Origin: an uncultured Cytophagaceae bacterium
Lineage (GTDB): Bacteria; Bacteroidota; Bacteroidia; Cytophagales; Spirosomataceae
DNA length: 17,600 bases
Assembly (NCBI GenBank): GCA_903837305.1
Contig: CAILUB010000268.1
Coordinates: forward strand, 1 to 17,600
Direction: 5' to 3'
Each line of letters begins with the position of its first letter. The first letter of the stretch is position 1. The notes beneath the pieces are model-generated. The model saw nothing but the letters and a program-made list of their open reading frames with translations. It did not search any database and was not told the DNA's origin. The position numbers and the translations under genes were made by a program. Shown piece by piece: positions 8,136-15,799 of the stretch.

Positions 8136-8900
8136 ATGCTACCATCGACCCCTGTTTCAGTAGAAGTCTGTGCTTATTCTTTATTTTCTTGTCTCGCAGC
8201 AGATCGAGCGGGGGCACAACGGGTGGAACTTTGTGCTTCCCCTTGGGAAGGTGGAACTACACCAAGTGCTGGGTTAGTGGAACAAGCGCTAAACTTGACT
8301 ACGCTAGAGATTCATGCGATGGTTCGTCCTCGAGGAGGGGATTTTGTTTACGACGACTCCGAAAAGCAAACAATGCTGGCAGAGGCTCGTTCCTTAATTG
8401 CGCAAGGGGTGCATGGAATCGTGGTGGGGGCGTTAAAACCCAATGGTGATTTGGATGTCGAATTTATGCGAGAGTTTCGAGAAATAGCAGGTGACCGGGA
8501 GCTGACTTGTCACCGAGCAATTGACGTATCCAGAGATCCGATTCAAGTGATGGAGGAATTAATAGCGCTTGGGTTTAATCGGATATTAACATCGGGAGGA
8601 AAAAATAAAGCTTTGGATGGAATAGAGAATCTAGCCGAATTAGTAGCGGCCTCTAAAGGACGAATTCAAATTATGGCCGGTAGTGGTGTGAATCCGATAA
8701 ATTGTTTAGAATTCGTTCAAATCGGAGTGGATGCCATTCACCTCAGTGCGAGAACAACGCGAAATTCACAAATGGAATACAGACGTCCAGGGATTTCAAT
8801 GGGTGGAGTGGCGGAGATCTCTGAGTTCGAGGTAGCCTACTCGAGTGAAGAAATCATTCGAGCGGCTATCCTTAAAATTCAAGACTTATTCAGCAAATAA
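8136..8900 (+). CDS. cutC: CutC family protein
   Basis: A 254-residue TIM-barrel protein of the CutC family (PF03932). The family is named for a proposed role in copper homeostasis in E. coli, but its biochemical activity is not settled. Family landmarks: VEVCAYSLFSC at the N-terminus, AGAQRVELC near 25-33, GGTTPSAGL near 39-47, MVRPRGGDFVY near 62-72, CHRAID in the middle, LTSGG, and IMAGSGVNP toward the end. Start ATG 8136 places the first beta-strand directly at the N-terminus. No metal exporter, chaperone or metal regulator is nearby, so context does not help with function. A short dyad ATCAA-N4-TTGAT lies at 8108-8121, just before the start. Its last 15 bases overlap the 3' end of ftsZ on the other strand. 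Confidence 0.92.
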   Translation: MLPSTPVSVEVCAYSLFSCLAADRAGAQRVELCASPWEGGTTPSAGLVEQALNLTTLEIHAMVRPRGGDFVYDDSEKQTMLAEARSLIAQGVHGIVVGALKPNGDLDVEFMREFREIAGDRELTCHRAIDVSRDPIQVMEELIALGFNRILTSGGKNKALDGIENLAELVAASKGRIQIMAGSGVNPINCLEFVQIGVDAIHLSARTTRNSQMEYRRPGISMGGVAEISEFEVAYSSEEIIRAAILKIQDLFSK

Positions 8901-10163
8901 ATCTGTCGTTTGCCATGCCTTTTCTGGCATAGTCGAAATGTCATACAATCCTACTTCGGTCCGTCTAAATGTAGGGATTTTAAATTCTGAATCAGAAACG
9001 CTACCGTTTTTGAATTGCTCAATCATCAAAGCAAAACGTGCTTCTTCTGAATCTGCAGATGCTGGTGTAGCGGATTCTATTTCGCCATCTAATTCAACGC
9101 TATCGCCAGGATTCAAGAATACAGGAGCGGCTTTTTTCACCATTTTACGCATTCCGCCATCCATTCCACTCGAATCTTGCTCAAAACCGGCAGCGATAAC
9201 TGTTAAATATAAATCGTCACCCAATTCTTCATCCGTTGAGAATCCGAATTTTACCATATCTGCCTGCGCATCTATTCGCTCATTTAGGTATTCGATAATC
9301 GCATCTTTTTCCCAAATCAACAAATCCTTTTCGCTGCTTGTAGATACGGTCACTAAGATGCGTTTAGCCCCTTTGATTTCTTGTGAATTCAATAGAGGAG
9401 AGTTCAAAGCCTCGACGATAGCTGCCTTTGCCCTTTCTTCACCCTTACCTAAAGCTGAACTCATCATTGCCTGGCCAGCATTGGTTAACACCTTTTTCAC
9501 GTCCATAAAGTCCGTGTTGATATCGCCTGGTTTAGCAATGACATCTACCACTGATTTTACCGCTTTTGCTAATACGTCATCTGCTTTTGCAAAGGCGTGT
9601 TTTACCGCTAAATCCTTATAGTGTTCTGATATTTTATCGTTCATGATCACCAAAACCGTATCGCAATACGCCTTTAGTTCTTCAATTCCGTCTCTAGCAT
9701 ATTGGATTTTCTCTTTTCCTTCCCAATTATAGGGGAATGAAACAACCGCCACCGTTAATAAATCGCGGTCTCTAGCGATTTCTGCTACGACTGGTGCAGC
9801 CCCAGTACCCGTTCCACCACCCATACCTGCGGTGATGAAAACCATTTTAGTTTCGTTCGAAAGAACTGCTTTGATCTTCTCTTGACTTTCTTGAGCGGCC
9901 TGTTTTCCTACCTCTGGATCCGTTCCAGCTCCTAAACCTTGTTCGCCTAATTTAATCTTCGTGCGTACTGAATTCGAAGCCAAAGCCTGAGAATCCGTAT
10001 TGCAAATGATCAAATCAGCCCCTTTGATTTTTAGGTTGTCCATGTGCTTCACCGCATTGGATCCGCCACCCCCAATTCCAATCACCTTGATGATAGATTT
10101 GAAAGATGTTTCAGGTACTACTTCGATTTGATGGTTAAAAAAGGAAGGATTTTGGCTACTCAT
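8886..10163 (-). CDS. ftsZ: cell division protein FtsZ
   Basis: Tubulin-like GTPase that polymerises into the division ring. Of 425 residues, the N-terminal GTPase domain has GIGGGGSNAV from 29 and the tubulin signature GGGTGTG at 115-121. The T7 loop NTDFMDV (216-222) keeps both catalytic aspartates, Asp218 and Asp221. A short linker rich in Ala, Ser, Glu and Asp (about 330-393) precedes a C-terminal peptide FKIPTFRR (394-401), which matches the conserved tail that binds FtsA-type partners. About 24 more residues follow, ending TDLFAE. No ftsA, ftsQ or mur genes are adjacent, so the gene lies outside a dcw-type division cluster. It could be the only FtsZ, relocated, or a second copy. It appears last in a four-gene minus-strand run, and its end overlaps cutC by 15 bases. 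Confidence 0.95.
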   Translation of the reverse strand: MSSQNPSFFNHQIEVVPETSFKSIIKVIGIGGGGSNAVKHMDNLKIKGADLIICNTDSQALASNSVRTKIKLGEQGLGAGTDPEVGKQAAQESQEKIKAVLSNETKMVFITAGMGGGTGTGAAPVVAEIARDRDLLTVAVVSFPYNWEGKEKIQYARDGIEELKAYCDTVLVIMNDKISEHYKDLAVKHAFAKADDVLAKAVKSVVDVIAKPGDINTDFMDVKKVLTNAGQAMMSSALGKGEERAKAAIVEALNSPLLNSQEIKGAKRILVTVSTSSEKDLLIWEKDAIIEYLNERIDAQADMVKFGFSTDEELGDDLYLTVIAAGFEQDSSGMDGGMRKMVKKAAPVFLNPGDSVELDGEIESATPASADSEEARFALMIEQFKNGSVSDSEFKIPTFRRTEVGLYDISTMPEKAWQTTDLFAE

Positions 10164-10215
10164 AGGTCAATTAAAATTTTCTAAGACGTAAAAATAATAG
10201 AATTCTGCTAATATT

Positions 10216-11694
10216 TTAATTCCCCCAACGCCATTCGTTTCCTAATTCTAACTCATGGCGCAGGTTGTGCTTTATGAAGAATTCTTTTGTAGAATAGAAG
10301 TCTAATTTCTTAGCAGGAATTTGTTCTAGATTGCCTAGCGCATACAGAAGCATGGAAGTGTATTTCACCGTATTCTCCATCTCATTTTTATTCACTAAGC
10401 TGAAATCATCACAATTTGCATGGTAGCAATCTAACACACTGCGAGTTAAGCTTCCCATCGGATCGGCCGCTGGAATTCCTTCCATCAGGAAAGTCTGGTT
10501 GTCGGAATGCAAACCTGGAGCATTTACTAATTGATTGCCAAAAGCTCCATCAATTGCCTTGATTTGATCTCCAATAGATTTCAAAATCGGCATCATTTCA
10601 TCACGACCACCACCATTAAAACCACGGACATTATTGGTCATATCTAGATTAATCATATATACTATTTCATCCAGTTCTCCTAGTTTTTTAGCCCGTTCCA
10701 CATAAGCCTTAGAACCTAATAATCCTTCTTCCTCTCCCATAAAGGCAACGAATTCAATCGTGCGCTTGCTACTTAATCCTAACGCTTTAAAGGTTCTTGC
10801 TACGTCTAACACGGAGAATGAGCCAATTCCATTGTCAATCGCACCAGTCGCTAAATCCCAAGAATCTAGGTGTCCACCGATGATGATTTTCTCTTTCCTT
10901 AATTTCGTGCTTGTTCCTTTTAGGGTGGCTACTACGTTTCGAGCTTTAATCGGTTTGCTTACATTATGCATTTCAATTAAACTCAAAAGACCGGGTTGGT
11001 CTTTCATCCAATTTCTGATCTCTGTCCCATTTTCTAAGGAAATACAAACCGCTGGAATCGAAATTAAATTTCCGGTAACGGAAGCCGTACCCGTTAATAA
11101 CACCTGACCTTTGACGGTATTTACAAATATGACTCCCATGGCTCCGTGTTGAATCGCTAAAGCGGTCTTTTCAGAGCGGTGTAAATTTTTTGTTCCTGCT
11201 GCAGCCTCTAAAAGGCCAATGTTTGCTAATACGACTTTGCCTTTCACGTCTTTGCCAATGTAATCGGCATCAAGGCCATTACCGAGGTCCACTATGGTTC
11301 CTTTTATGTTTGCATCAACGGGCGTCATTGCCAAAGATACCACGGGCACTTCTCTGAAATCATCTGATTTAGGGGGGGCAATGGATAATGTGACTGTATC
11401 GCGAGCCCAGGCTTCAACTTGAAATCCTTGAAACTTTGTATCCTTGAAACCGTATTCCTTAAGTAAGCGAAAGGCATATTCTTCCGCTTTTTTCCCCTTT
11501 TCACTTCCGGTTAATCTATGTCCTATGGTCTTGCATGCATCTCCTAAAGTGCTATACGCTTTAGAGTGCAGCTCTACTTCCTCTTTAATTTTTTTGAAAA
11601 CTTCTTTCCATTCTTCCTCTCCTTCCACAGGAGTAAATGAACTAGCGAAAAGGGTCACAGACAGTGCTAATATTCCAAGGGTCAATTTTCTCAT
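10216..11694 (-). CDS. secreted M28 family zinc aminopeptidase with PA domain
   Basis: Predicted exported metallopeptidase of 492 residues. A Sec signal peptide covers about residues 1-19 (MRKLTLGILALSVTLFASS) with no lipobox Cys. A PA domain inserts at about 120-250. The M28 core keeps all expected ligands: His275 and Asp277 in GGHLDSW, bridging Asp287 in GAIDNGIG, Glu321/Glu322 in GEEEGLLGS, Asp351 in INLDM, and His425 in CYHANCDD. This is the plan of carboxypeptidase Q and bacterial M28 aminopeptidases, which release amino acids from peptides in the periplasm or outside the cell. No type IX secretion C-terminal domain is seen. It sits 53 bases after yifB and 52 bases before ftsZ; there is no obvious functional link to either. 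Confidence 0.92.
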   Translation of the reverse strand: MRKLTLGILALSVTLFASSFTPVEGEEEWKEVFKKIKEEVELHSKAYSTLGDACKTIGHRLTGSEKGKKAEEYAFRLLKEYGFKDTKFQGFQVEAWARDTVTLSIAPPKSDDFREVPVVSLAMTPVDANIKGTIVDLGNGLDADYIGKDVKGKVVLANIGLLEAAAGTKNLHRSEKTALAIQHGAMGVIFVNTVKGQVLLTGTASVTGNLISIPAVCISLENGTEIRNWMKDQPGLLSLIEMHNVSKPIKARNVVATLKGTSTKLRKEKIIIGGHLDSWDLATGAIDNGIGSFSVLDVARTFKALGLSSKRTIEFVAFMGEEEGLLGSKAYVERAKKLGELDEIVYMINLDMTNNVRGFNGGGRDEMMPILKSIGDQIKAIDGAFGNQLVNAPGLHSDNQTFLMEGIPAADPMGSLTRSVLDCYHANCDDFSLVNKNEMENTVKYTSMLLYALGNLEQIPAKKLDFYSTKEFFIKHNLRHELELGNEWRWGN

Positions 11695-11747
11695 AGGTAA
11701 TTTTGAATTATCACTTTAAATGTAGGCCTTTTCCAAGAAAAACGCAA

Positions 11748-13274
11748 TTAGCCTGACCAATTTTCACGATCTAAATTTCGGTAGGTGATGGCCTCAGCTA
11801 CGTGTTTCGTCTGTATTGAAGACGAATAAGCTAGGTCTGCAATGGTTCTCGCCATTTTTAAAATTCGATCGTGAGCTCTTGCGGACAACTGCAGTTTTTC
11901 TATAGCGGTTTGAAGAAGAGTGGTAGAAGAGGGATCAAGCACACAAACTTGTTTGACTTGCTCAGAATTCATTTCGGCATTTGTTTGAATTTTCGCCAAA
12001 TCAACAAAGCGATCCTTTTGCGTATTCCTAGCTTTAATTATGCGTTCTCGAATAAGAGCACTTGTTTCACTTGCCTGTTCATTAAACATTTCGGTGTATT
12101 TTAAGGGGAATACTTCTAGGTGCATATCGATTCGATCTAATAAGGGCCCAGAAATACGATGGAGGTAGCGATCTACTTGAAAAGGTTTGCAGGTGCATGG
12201 TTTATCTGGGTGATGAAAGTAACCACAGGGGCAGGGGTTCATGGCAGAGATCAATAGAAAATTTGCCGGGAATTCCACTGTTCCGTGTGCGCGAGAGATG
12301 GGAACTTTTCGTTCCTCTAAAGGCTGTCTTAATAGCTCTAAAACGTGCCGTTGAAATTCTGGGAGTTCATCAAGGAACAATACTCCTTGGTGGGCTAGTG
12401 AAATTTCTCCAGGTTGTGGATTCGTCCGCCCACCTATTAATGCAGGAGCAGATATACTGTGGTGCAGGGCACGAAATGGTCTTTCGGTAATCAGTGGATT
12501 TTCTGAACTTAGCTTTCCCACGATAGAGTGAATTTGGGTTGTTTCGATGATCTCGCTGAGGTTCATCGGAGGCATGATGGATGGAATACGTTTTGCCATC
12601 ATTGTTTTACCTGAACCAGGAGGACCCACTAGTATCAGGTTGTGCCCACCAGCCACAGCAATTTCAATCGCTCGTTTGGCTTTTTCTTGGCCTTTTATTT
12701 GGGAGAAATCGTCTTCATACGGTAGATTAACTTGCAAAGTGCTAGGTGCTTTCACCGTTGCTTGTTTTCTTCCATGCAAGAATCGAATGGTATCGCGTAA
12801 ATTGACCATTCCATAAATGTCCAAACCATCTATCAAGGCGGCCTCTACAGCATTTTCTCGAGGAAGAATGAGGGATTTGATGCCTTGTTTTTTGGCCTCG
12901 ATTGCCATAGAAAGGGCACCTTTAATGGGACGAATTTCTCCTGTTAAGGAAAGTTCTCCCATAATTAAATAGTCGGCAAGTCCGATCATTTTTGTCTGTT
13001 CAGACGCTTGCAATAATCCCAAGGCAATGGGGAGGTCGTAGCCGGAGCCTTCTTTGCGAATGTCTGCTGGGGCAAGGTTGATTACTACTTTTCTACGGGG
13101 AAAAAAATAACCGATTTGCTTAATGGCGGATTCGACGCGTTGAATGGATTCTTTAATGGTGGAATCGGGAAGACCCACCAGATAACATTTGGATCCTTGT
13201 CCTACGTGGGTTTCAATGGTGATAATGGAGGCGTGAATGCCTACGAGGGCACTGCCAAAAGTCTTTGCTAACAT
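11748..13274 (-). CDS. YifB/ComM family Mg-chelatase-like AAA+ ATPase
   Basis: A 508-residue ATPase of the YifB family; its best-studied member, ComM, is a branch-migration helicase that aids integration of DNA during natural transformation. The N-terminal ChlI-like domain (about 20-165) has VGLPDSTIKES and PADIRKEGSGYDLPIALG. The AAA+ domain has Walker A GPPGSGKT at 217-224 and Walker B LFLDELPEF at 299-307. Four cysteines in NPCPCGYFHHPDKPCTC (348, 350, 360, 362) form a probable zinc knuckle, followed by the sensor-type RISGPLLDRID. The Mg_chelatase_C region ends the protein. Length and domain order are normal. It lies 41 bases after ldcA. No other competence gene is in view. Confidence 0.95.
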   Translation of the reverse strand: MLAKTFGSALVGIHASIITIETHVGQGSKCYLVGLPDSTIKESIQRVESAIKQIGYFFPRRKVVINLAPADIRKEGSGYDLPIALGLLQASEQTKMIGLADYLIMGELSLTGEIRPIKGALSMAIEAKKQGIKSLILPRENAVEAALIDGLDIYGMVNLRDTIRFLHGRKQATVKAPSTLQVNLPYEDDFSQIKGQEKAKRAIEIAVAGGHNLILVGPPGSGKTMMAKRIPSIMPPMNLSEIIETTQIHSIVGKLSSENPLITERPFRALHHSISAPALIGGRTNPQPGEISLAHQGVLFLDELPEFQRHVLELLRQPLEERKVPISRAHGTVEFPANFLLISAMNPCPCGYFHHPDKPCTCKPFQVDRYLHRISGPLLDRIDMHLEVFPLKYTEMFNEQASETSALIRERIIKARNTQKDRFVDLAKIQTNAEMNSEQVKQVCVLDPSSTTLLQTAIEKLQLSARAHDRILKMARTIADLAYSSSIQTKHVAEAITYRNLDRENWSG

Positions 13275-13315
13275 AGTGGTCGTTTAAGACACAATGTTAG
13301 GGGGAAAGAACCGTA

Positions 13316-14221
13316 TTAAATATCAGTTAACTGAGTACCTTGAGAATTTACCAAGAACCTGGTTTTTACACCAAAAACCAATGGCTGGTTAGTAGGAATA
13401 TGGCCCGCTGGAAAATCGAATGCAATAGGGTATGAAGTTCCCAAAGTATGTTCGGCCACTAACTCAAAAGCTGTTTTTCCAATCGTTAAACTCGCTTCTT
13501 GGCAATCTGTAAAGCCGCCCACGATGAGGCCCGCTAAGTTTTGGAAAAAGCCAGCGCGTTTTAATTGCAAAAGCATTCGATCTACATGGTATAATCGTTC
13601 ACCCACTTCTTCAATAAATAAGATTTTACCGTCCGTCGATCCGAAAGTGGGGGAGCCCACTAAGTGGCATAAAAGCGATAAATTTCCGCCAATGATCTCC
13701 GCGGAGGCCTCACCTAAGCGGTTCAAAGGGTGCGCCGGAGCTGATACAGAAACCACACCCTCAAATAGCGCGGTATACAAGTTTTGCAAGGCGGATTCTC
13801 CGCCTTTTTGGCAAAAATTATGAGGCATAGGACCGTGAATACTGGCAAAACCTAAGCGATCAACCTCACATAAGAGGGCAGTAATGTCAGAGAAACCAAC
13901 GATCCATTTGGGATTCGATTTAAAGCCCGAAAAATTCAATGAATCTAATAAACGGGACGACCCATATCCACCTCGAATCGGGAATATGGCCTTAATCGAA
14001 GGATCGTCCAGCATTTGCTGTAAATCCGATAAACGTTCCTCATCCGTGCCGCCTAAGCCAAAATGACGAGACAAGTAATTAGGCGCATTTCGCACCCGAA
14101 GCCCCCAGCTTTCGAGCACCTCGACACCCTGTTTCCAATTTTCCGTAGGAGGGAAAGAGGCAGGGGATAAAATGGCAACTTCGTCGCCAGGCTTTAAATA
14201 CGGGGGGATGATCTGGGTCAT
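13316..14221 (-). CDS. ldcA: L,D-carboxypeptidase (LdcA, peptidase S66)
   Basis: Removes the terminal D-alanine from murein tetrapeptides through an L,D bond during peptidoglycan recycling; the family enzyme is cytosolic. Of 301 residues, the nucleophile is Ser111 in VGFSDITAL, and the remainder of the Ser-Glu-His triad is Glu204 in LFIEEVGE and His274 in FPAGHIPTN. IRGGYGSSRLL (82-92) and IIGGNLSLL (177-185) are further S66 hallmarks. There is no signal peptide, in line with cytosolic recycling. It is the first gene of the minus-strand run ldcA-yifB-M28-ftsZ and is divergent from the GT2 gene, sharing a region of about 70 bases for both promoters. Confidence 0.95.
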   Translation of the reverse strand: MTQIIPPYLKPGDEVAILSPASFPPTENWKQGVEVLESWGLRVRNAPNYLSRHFGLGGTDEERLSDLQQMLDDPSIKAIFPIRGGYGSSRLLDSLNFSGFKSNPKWIVGFSDITALLCEVDRLGFASIHGPMPHNFCQKGGESALQNLYTALFEGVVSVSAPAHPLNRLGEASAEIIGGNLSLLCHLVGSPTFGSTDGKILFIEEVGERLYHVDRMLLQLKRAGFFQNLAGLIVGGFTDCQEASLTIGKTAFELVAEHTLGTSYPIAFDFPAGHIPTNQPLVFGVKTRFLVNSQGTQLTDI

Positions 14222-14259
14222 AGCGTAAATATCTGCTTTTTTTTAGGATCCTCAAGGGC

Positions 14260-14267
14260 TAAATTTC
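14260..14267 (+). promoter_or_regulatory. possible -7 element for the glycan gene trio
   Basis: TAAATTTC differs from the Bacteroidota -7 consensus TAnnTTTG only at the last base. It would place transcription start near 14274, about 18 bases before the proposed first codon at 14292. This is weak evidence, but the position fits a short leader and a start upstream of ATG 14415. Confidence 0.25.
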
Positions 14268-14291
14268 GTAATATTGTAAAAATTCTTTCCT

Positions 14292-15017
14292 ATCGCACCT
14301 GCAGATTTAAATCTTGTACATCCCATTTACAACCCGCATCCGGGCTGGGCGGAGGAATTACTACACTATTATACCTTATTTACAGACGCAATTCCGGCGG
14401 GGACGAGCATTCAGATGTATTTAGTGAATGATGGAAGTAAATCCGGGATTCGCCCAGCGGATATACGTTTATTATCTGAAAAAATGAGCGGATTTACGTA
14501 TATCGATTCTGAAGTGAATCAGGGAAAAGGAGGCGCATTACGCGATGCTGTTCGCCTAACCACCGGTAAATGGGTCATTTATACAGATGCGGACTATCCT
14601 TATTTGATAGAAAATGCAGTGGAGATGTATCGCCTACTTTCTTCGGATGCCGCTGATATTGTAGTGGGGGTACGCGACGAGCAATATTATGATCAATTAC
14701 CCTTGAGACGCAAGGTATTTTCTCTTTCGCTGAAGCTGATGAACTATTTGTTTTTCCCACAATTGAAAGTGAAAGACACGCAATCAGGCTTGAAAGGATT
14801 TAATCAAAAGGGAAAGGAGGTTTTCTTGAAAACTCAAATTTCTGCCTTTCTTTTTGATATGGAATTTTTAGTTTTGGCCTCTAAAAATCCGACAATTCGG
14901 ATTCAATGGATTTATGTTCAAGCAAGAGAGGGAATTGTGTTTTCGACTATGCGGGCTAGGACGATTTTGACCGAGTTAGTCAATTTTACCTCCATCTTAT
15001 TTAGCGGCGACCGATGA
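14292..15017 (+). CDS. GT2 glycosyltransferase, polyprenyl-phosphate sugar synthase-like (start codon unclear)
   Basis: Family 2 GT-A glycosyltransferase related to dolichyl/polyprenyl-phosphate mannose synthases and ArnC, which load a sugar from a nucleotide donor onto a lipid phosphate. The frame is open from 14280, after a TAA at 14277. It encodes DLNLVHPIYNPHPGW, the first beta-strand of the fold, then VNDGS, NQGKGGA, the metal-binding DAD in YTDADYPY, and DTQSGLKGF. The first ATG (14415) would delete the beta-strand and so is probably not the real start. No ATG, GTG or TTG precedes it in frame, and I list ATC 14292 only as the best-placed near-cognate codon (241 residues, a normal size for DPM1-like enzymes). 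A mutated or misread start is the alternative. There are no membrane helices. It overlaps the deacetylase by 4 bases (ATGA). Confidence 0.82.
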   Translation: MAPADLNLVHPIYNPHPGWAEELLHYYTLFTDAIPAGTSIQMYLVNDGSKSGIRPADIRLLSEKMSGFTYIDSEVNQGKGGALRDAVRLTTGKWVIYTDADYPYLIENAVEMYRLLSSDAADIVVGVRDEQYYDQLPLRRKVFSLSLKLMNYLFFPQLKVKDTQSGLKGFNQKGKEVFLKTQISAFLFDMEFLVLASKNPTIRIQWIYVQAREGIVFSTMRARTILTELVNFTSILFSGDR

Positions 15018-15799
15018 AAACACGAAAAATGAACCCAATTCTGATCACGCTGGATGTGGAGGAATGCGATATTCCTTTGGAATACGGCTTTACGATTCCT
15101 TTAGAGGAGCAGCTGGCTATTTCTAGAGAAGGTGTAGCGTATTTTATGCAGATCGTTGAGGAGGCCGGTGTTCCAGTCACTATTTTTTGTACCGGAGTTT
15201 ACGCAGAAAATAACCCTGAATGGATTAAATCGCTCAATCCGATGCACGAATTAGCTTCTCACGGTTATTTTCACGGGCATTTTGATGCATCAACAGACCT
15301 TAAAAACTCCAAGGATTTATTGGAAAAATTGAGCGGAAAACCAGTGAAAGGCTTCCGAATGGCACGAATGCAATATGTGGAAGAAGGCGAGATTTTGAAG
15401 GCAGGTTATAGCTACCATTCTTCCTTAAATCCCACCTGGATACCAGGGCGCTATGATCATCGAGACCAACCGACGAAACCCTTTTTTGAAAAAGGCTTAT
15501 GGAATGTGCCTGCATCGGTGAGCCCTTGGCTACGTATTCCACTTTTTTGGCTTGCTTTTAAGAACTTTCCGCTGTGGATTTATGCTATTTTAGCGAAACG
15601 AACCTTGCGCAAACAGGGCTTTTTGAACATCTATCTTCACCCGTGGGAGTTTGCTGATTTAAGTAAATATCCCTTGCCTGCACATGTGAAAAGAGGTCAT
15701 AATGGACCTTTACGTGATAAATTGCGCTCTTTTTTACATCTGATGAAAGGGGAGGGAGAGTTTACAACGATGGCAAAAATGGTAAAAAATGATGAATAA
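15014..15799 (+). CDS. NodB-type polysaccharide/lipid-sugar deacetylase
   Basis: Predicted metal-dependent carbohydrate esterase 4-like deacetylase, 261 residues. Motif 1 is the DVE variant (TLDVEECD, Asp14 and Glu16) rather than TFDD. Motif 2 is ASHGYFH (His83 and His87), and motif 3 is reduced to FRMARM with Arg115 but no proline. The final motif YLHPWEF has His209. The SSLNPTWIPGRYDH stretch and the HPWE motif resemble the DVE/XrtA-associated deacetylase branch. A hydrophobic patch (about 172-195), without a clear spanning helix, suggests attachment to the membrane surface, as proposed for ArnD. There is no signal peptide, so the active site is probably cytoplasmic. The ATG overlaps the GT2 stop (ATGA) and the end overlaps the GT-C gene. 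The substrate could be an acylated amino sugar on a lipid carrier; that is inference from context. Confidence 0.88.
   Translation: MKTRKMNPILITLDVEECDIPLEYGFTIPLEEQLAISREGVAYFMQIVEEAGVPVTIFCTGVYAENNPEWIKSLNPMHELASHGYFHGHFDASTDLKNSKDLLEKLSGKPVKGFRMARMQYVEEGEILKAGYSYHSSLNPTWIPGRYDHRDQPTKPFFEKGLWNVPASVSPWLRIPLFWLAFKNFPLWIYAILAKRTLRKQGFLNIYLHPWEFADLSKYPLPAHVKRGHNGPLRDKLRSFLHLMKGEGEFTTMAKMVKNDE

Noticed and set aside
8915..8930. ATGCC-N6-GGCAT hairpin as terminator after cutC or ftsZ
   Set aside because: Short stem without a T-run on either strand and inside the ftsZ coding end.
8845..9621. Long plus-strand open frame (258 codons) opposite ftsZ
   Set aside because: It lies wholly antisense to a clear ftsZ apart from its start inside cutC, is Ser/Ala/Thr-rich without recognisable motifs, and reads like a mirror of ftsZ codon use.
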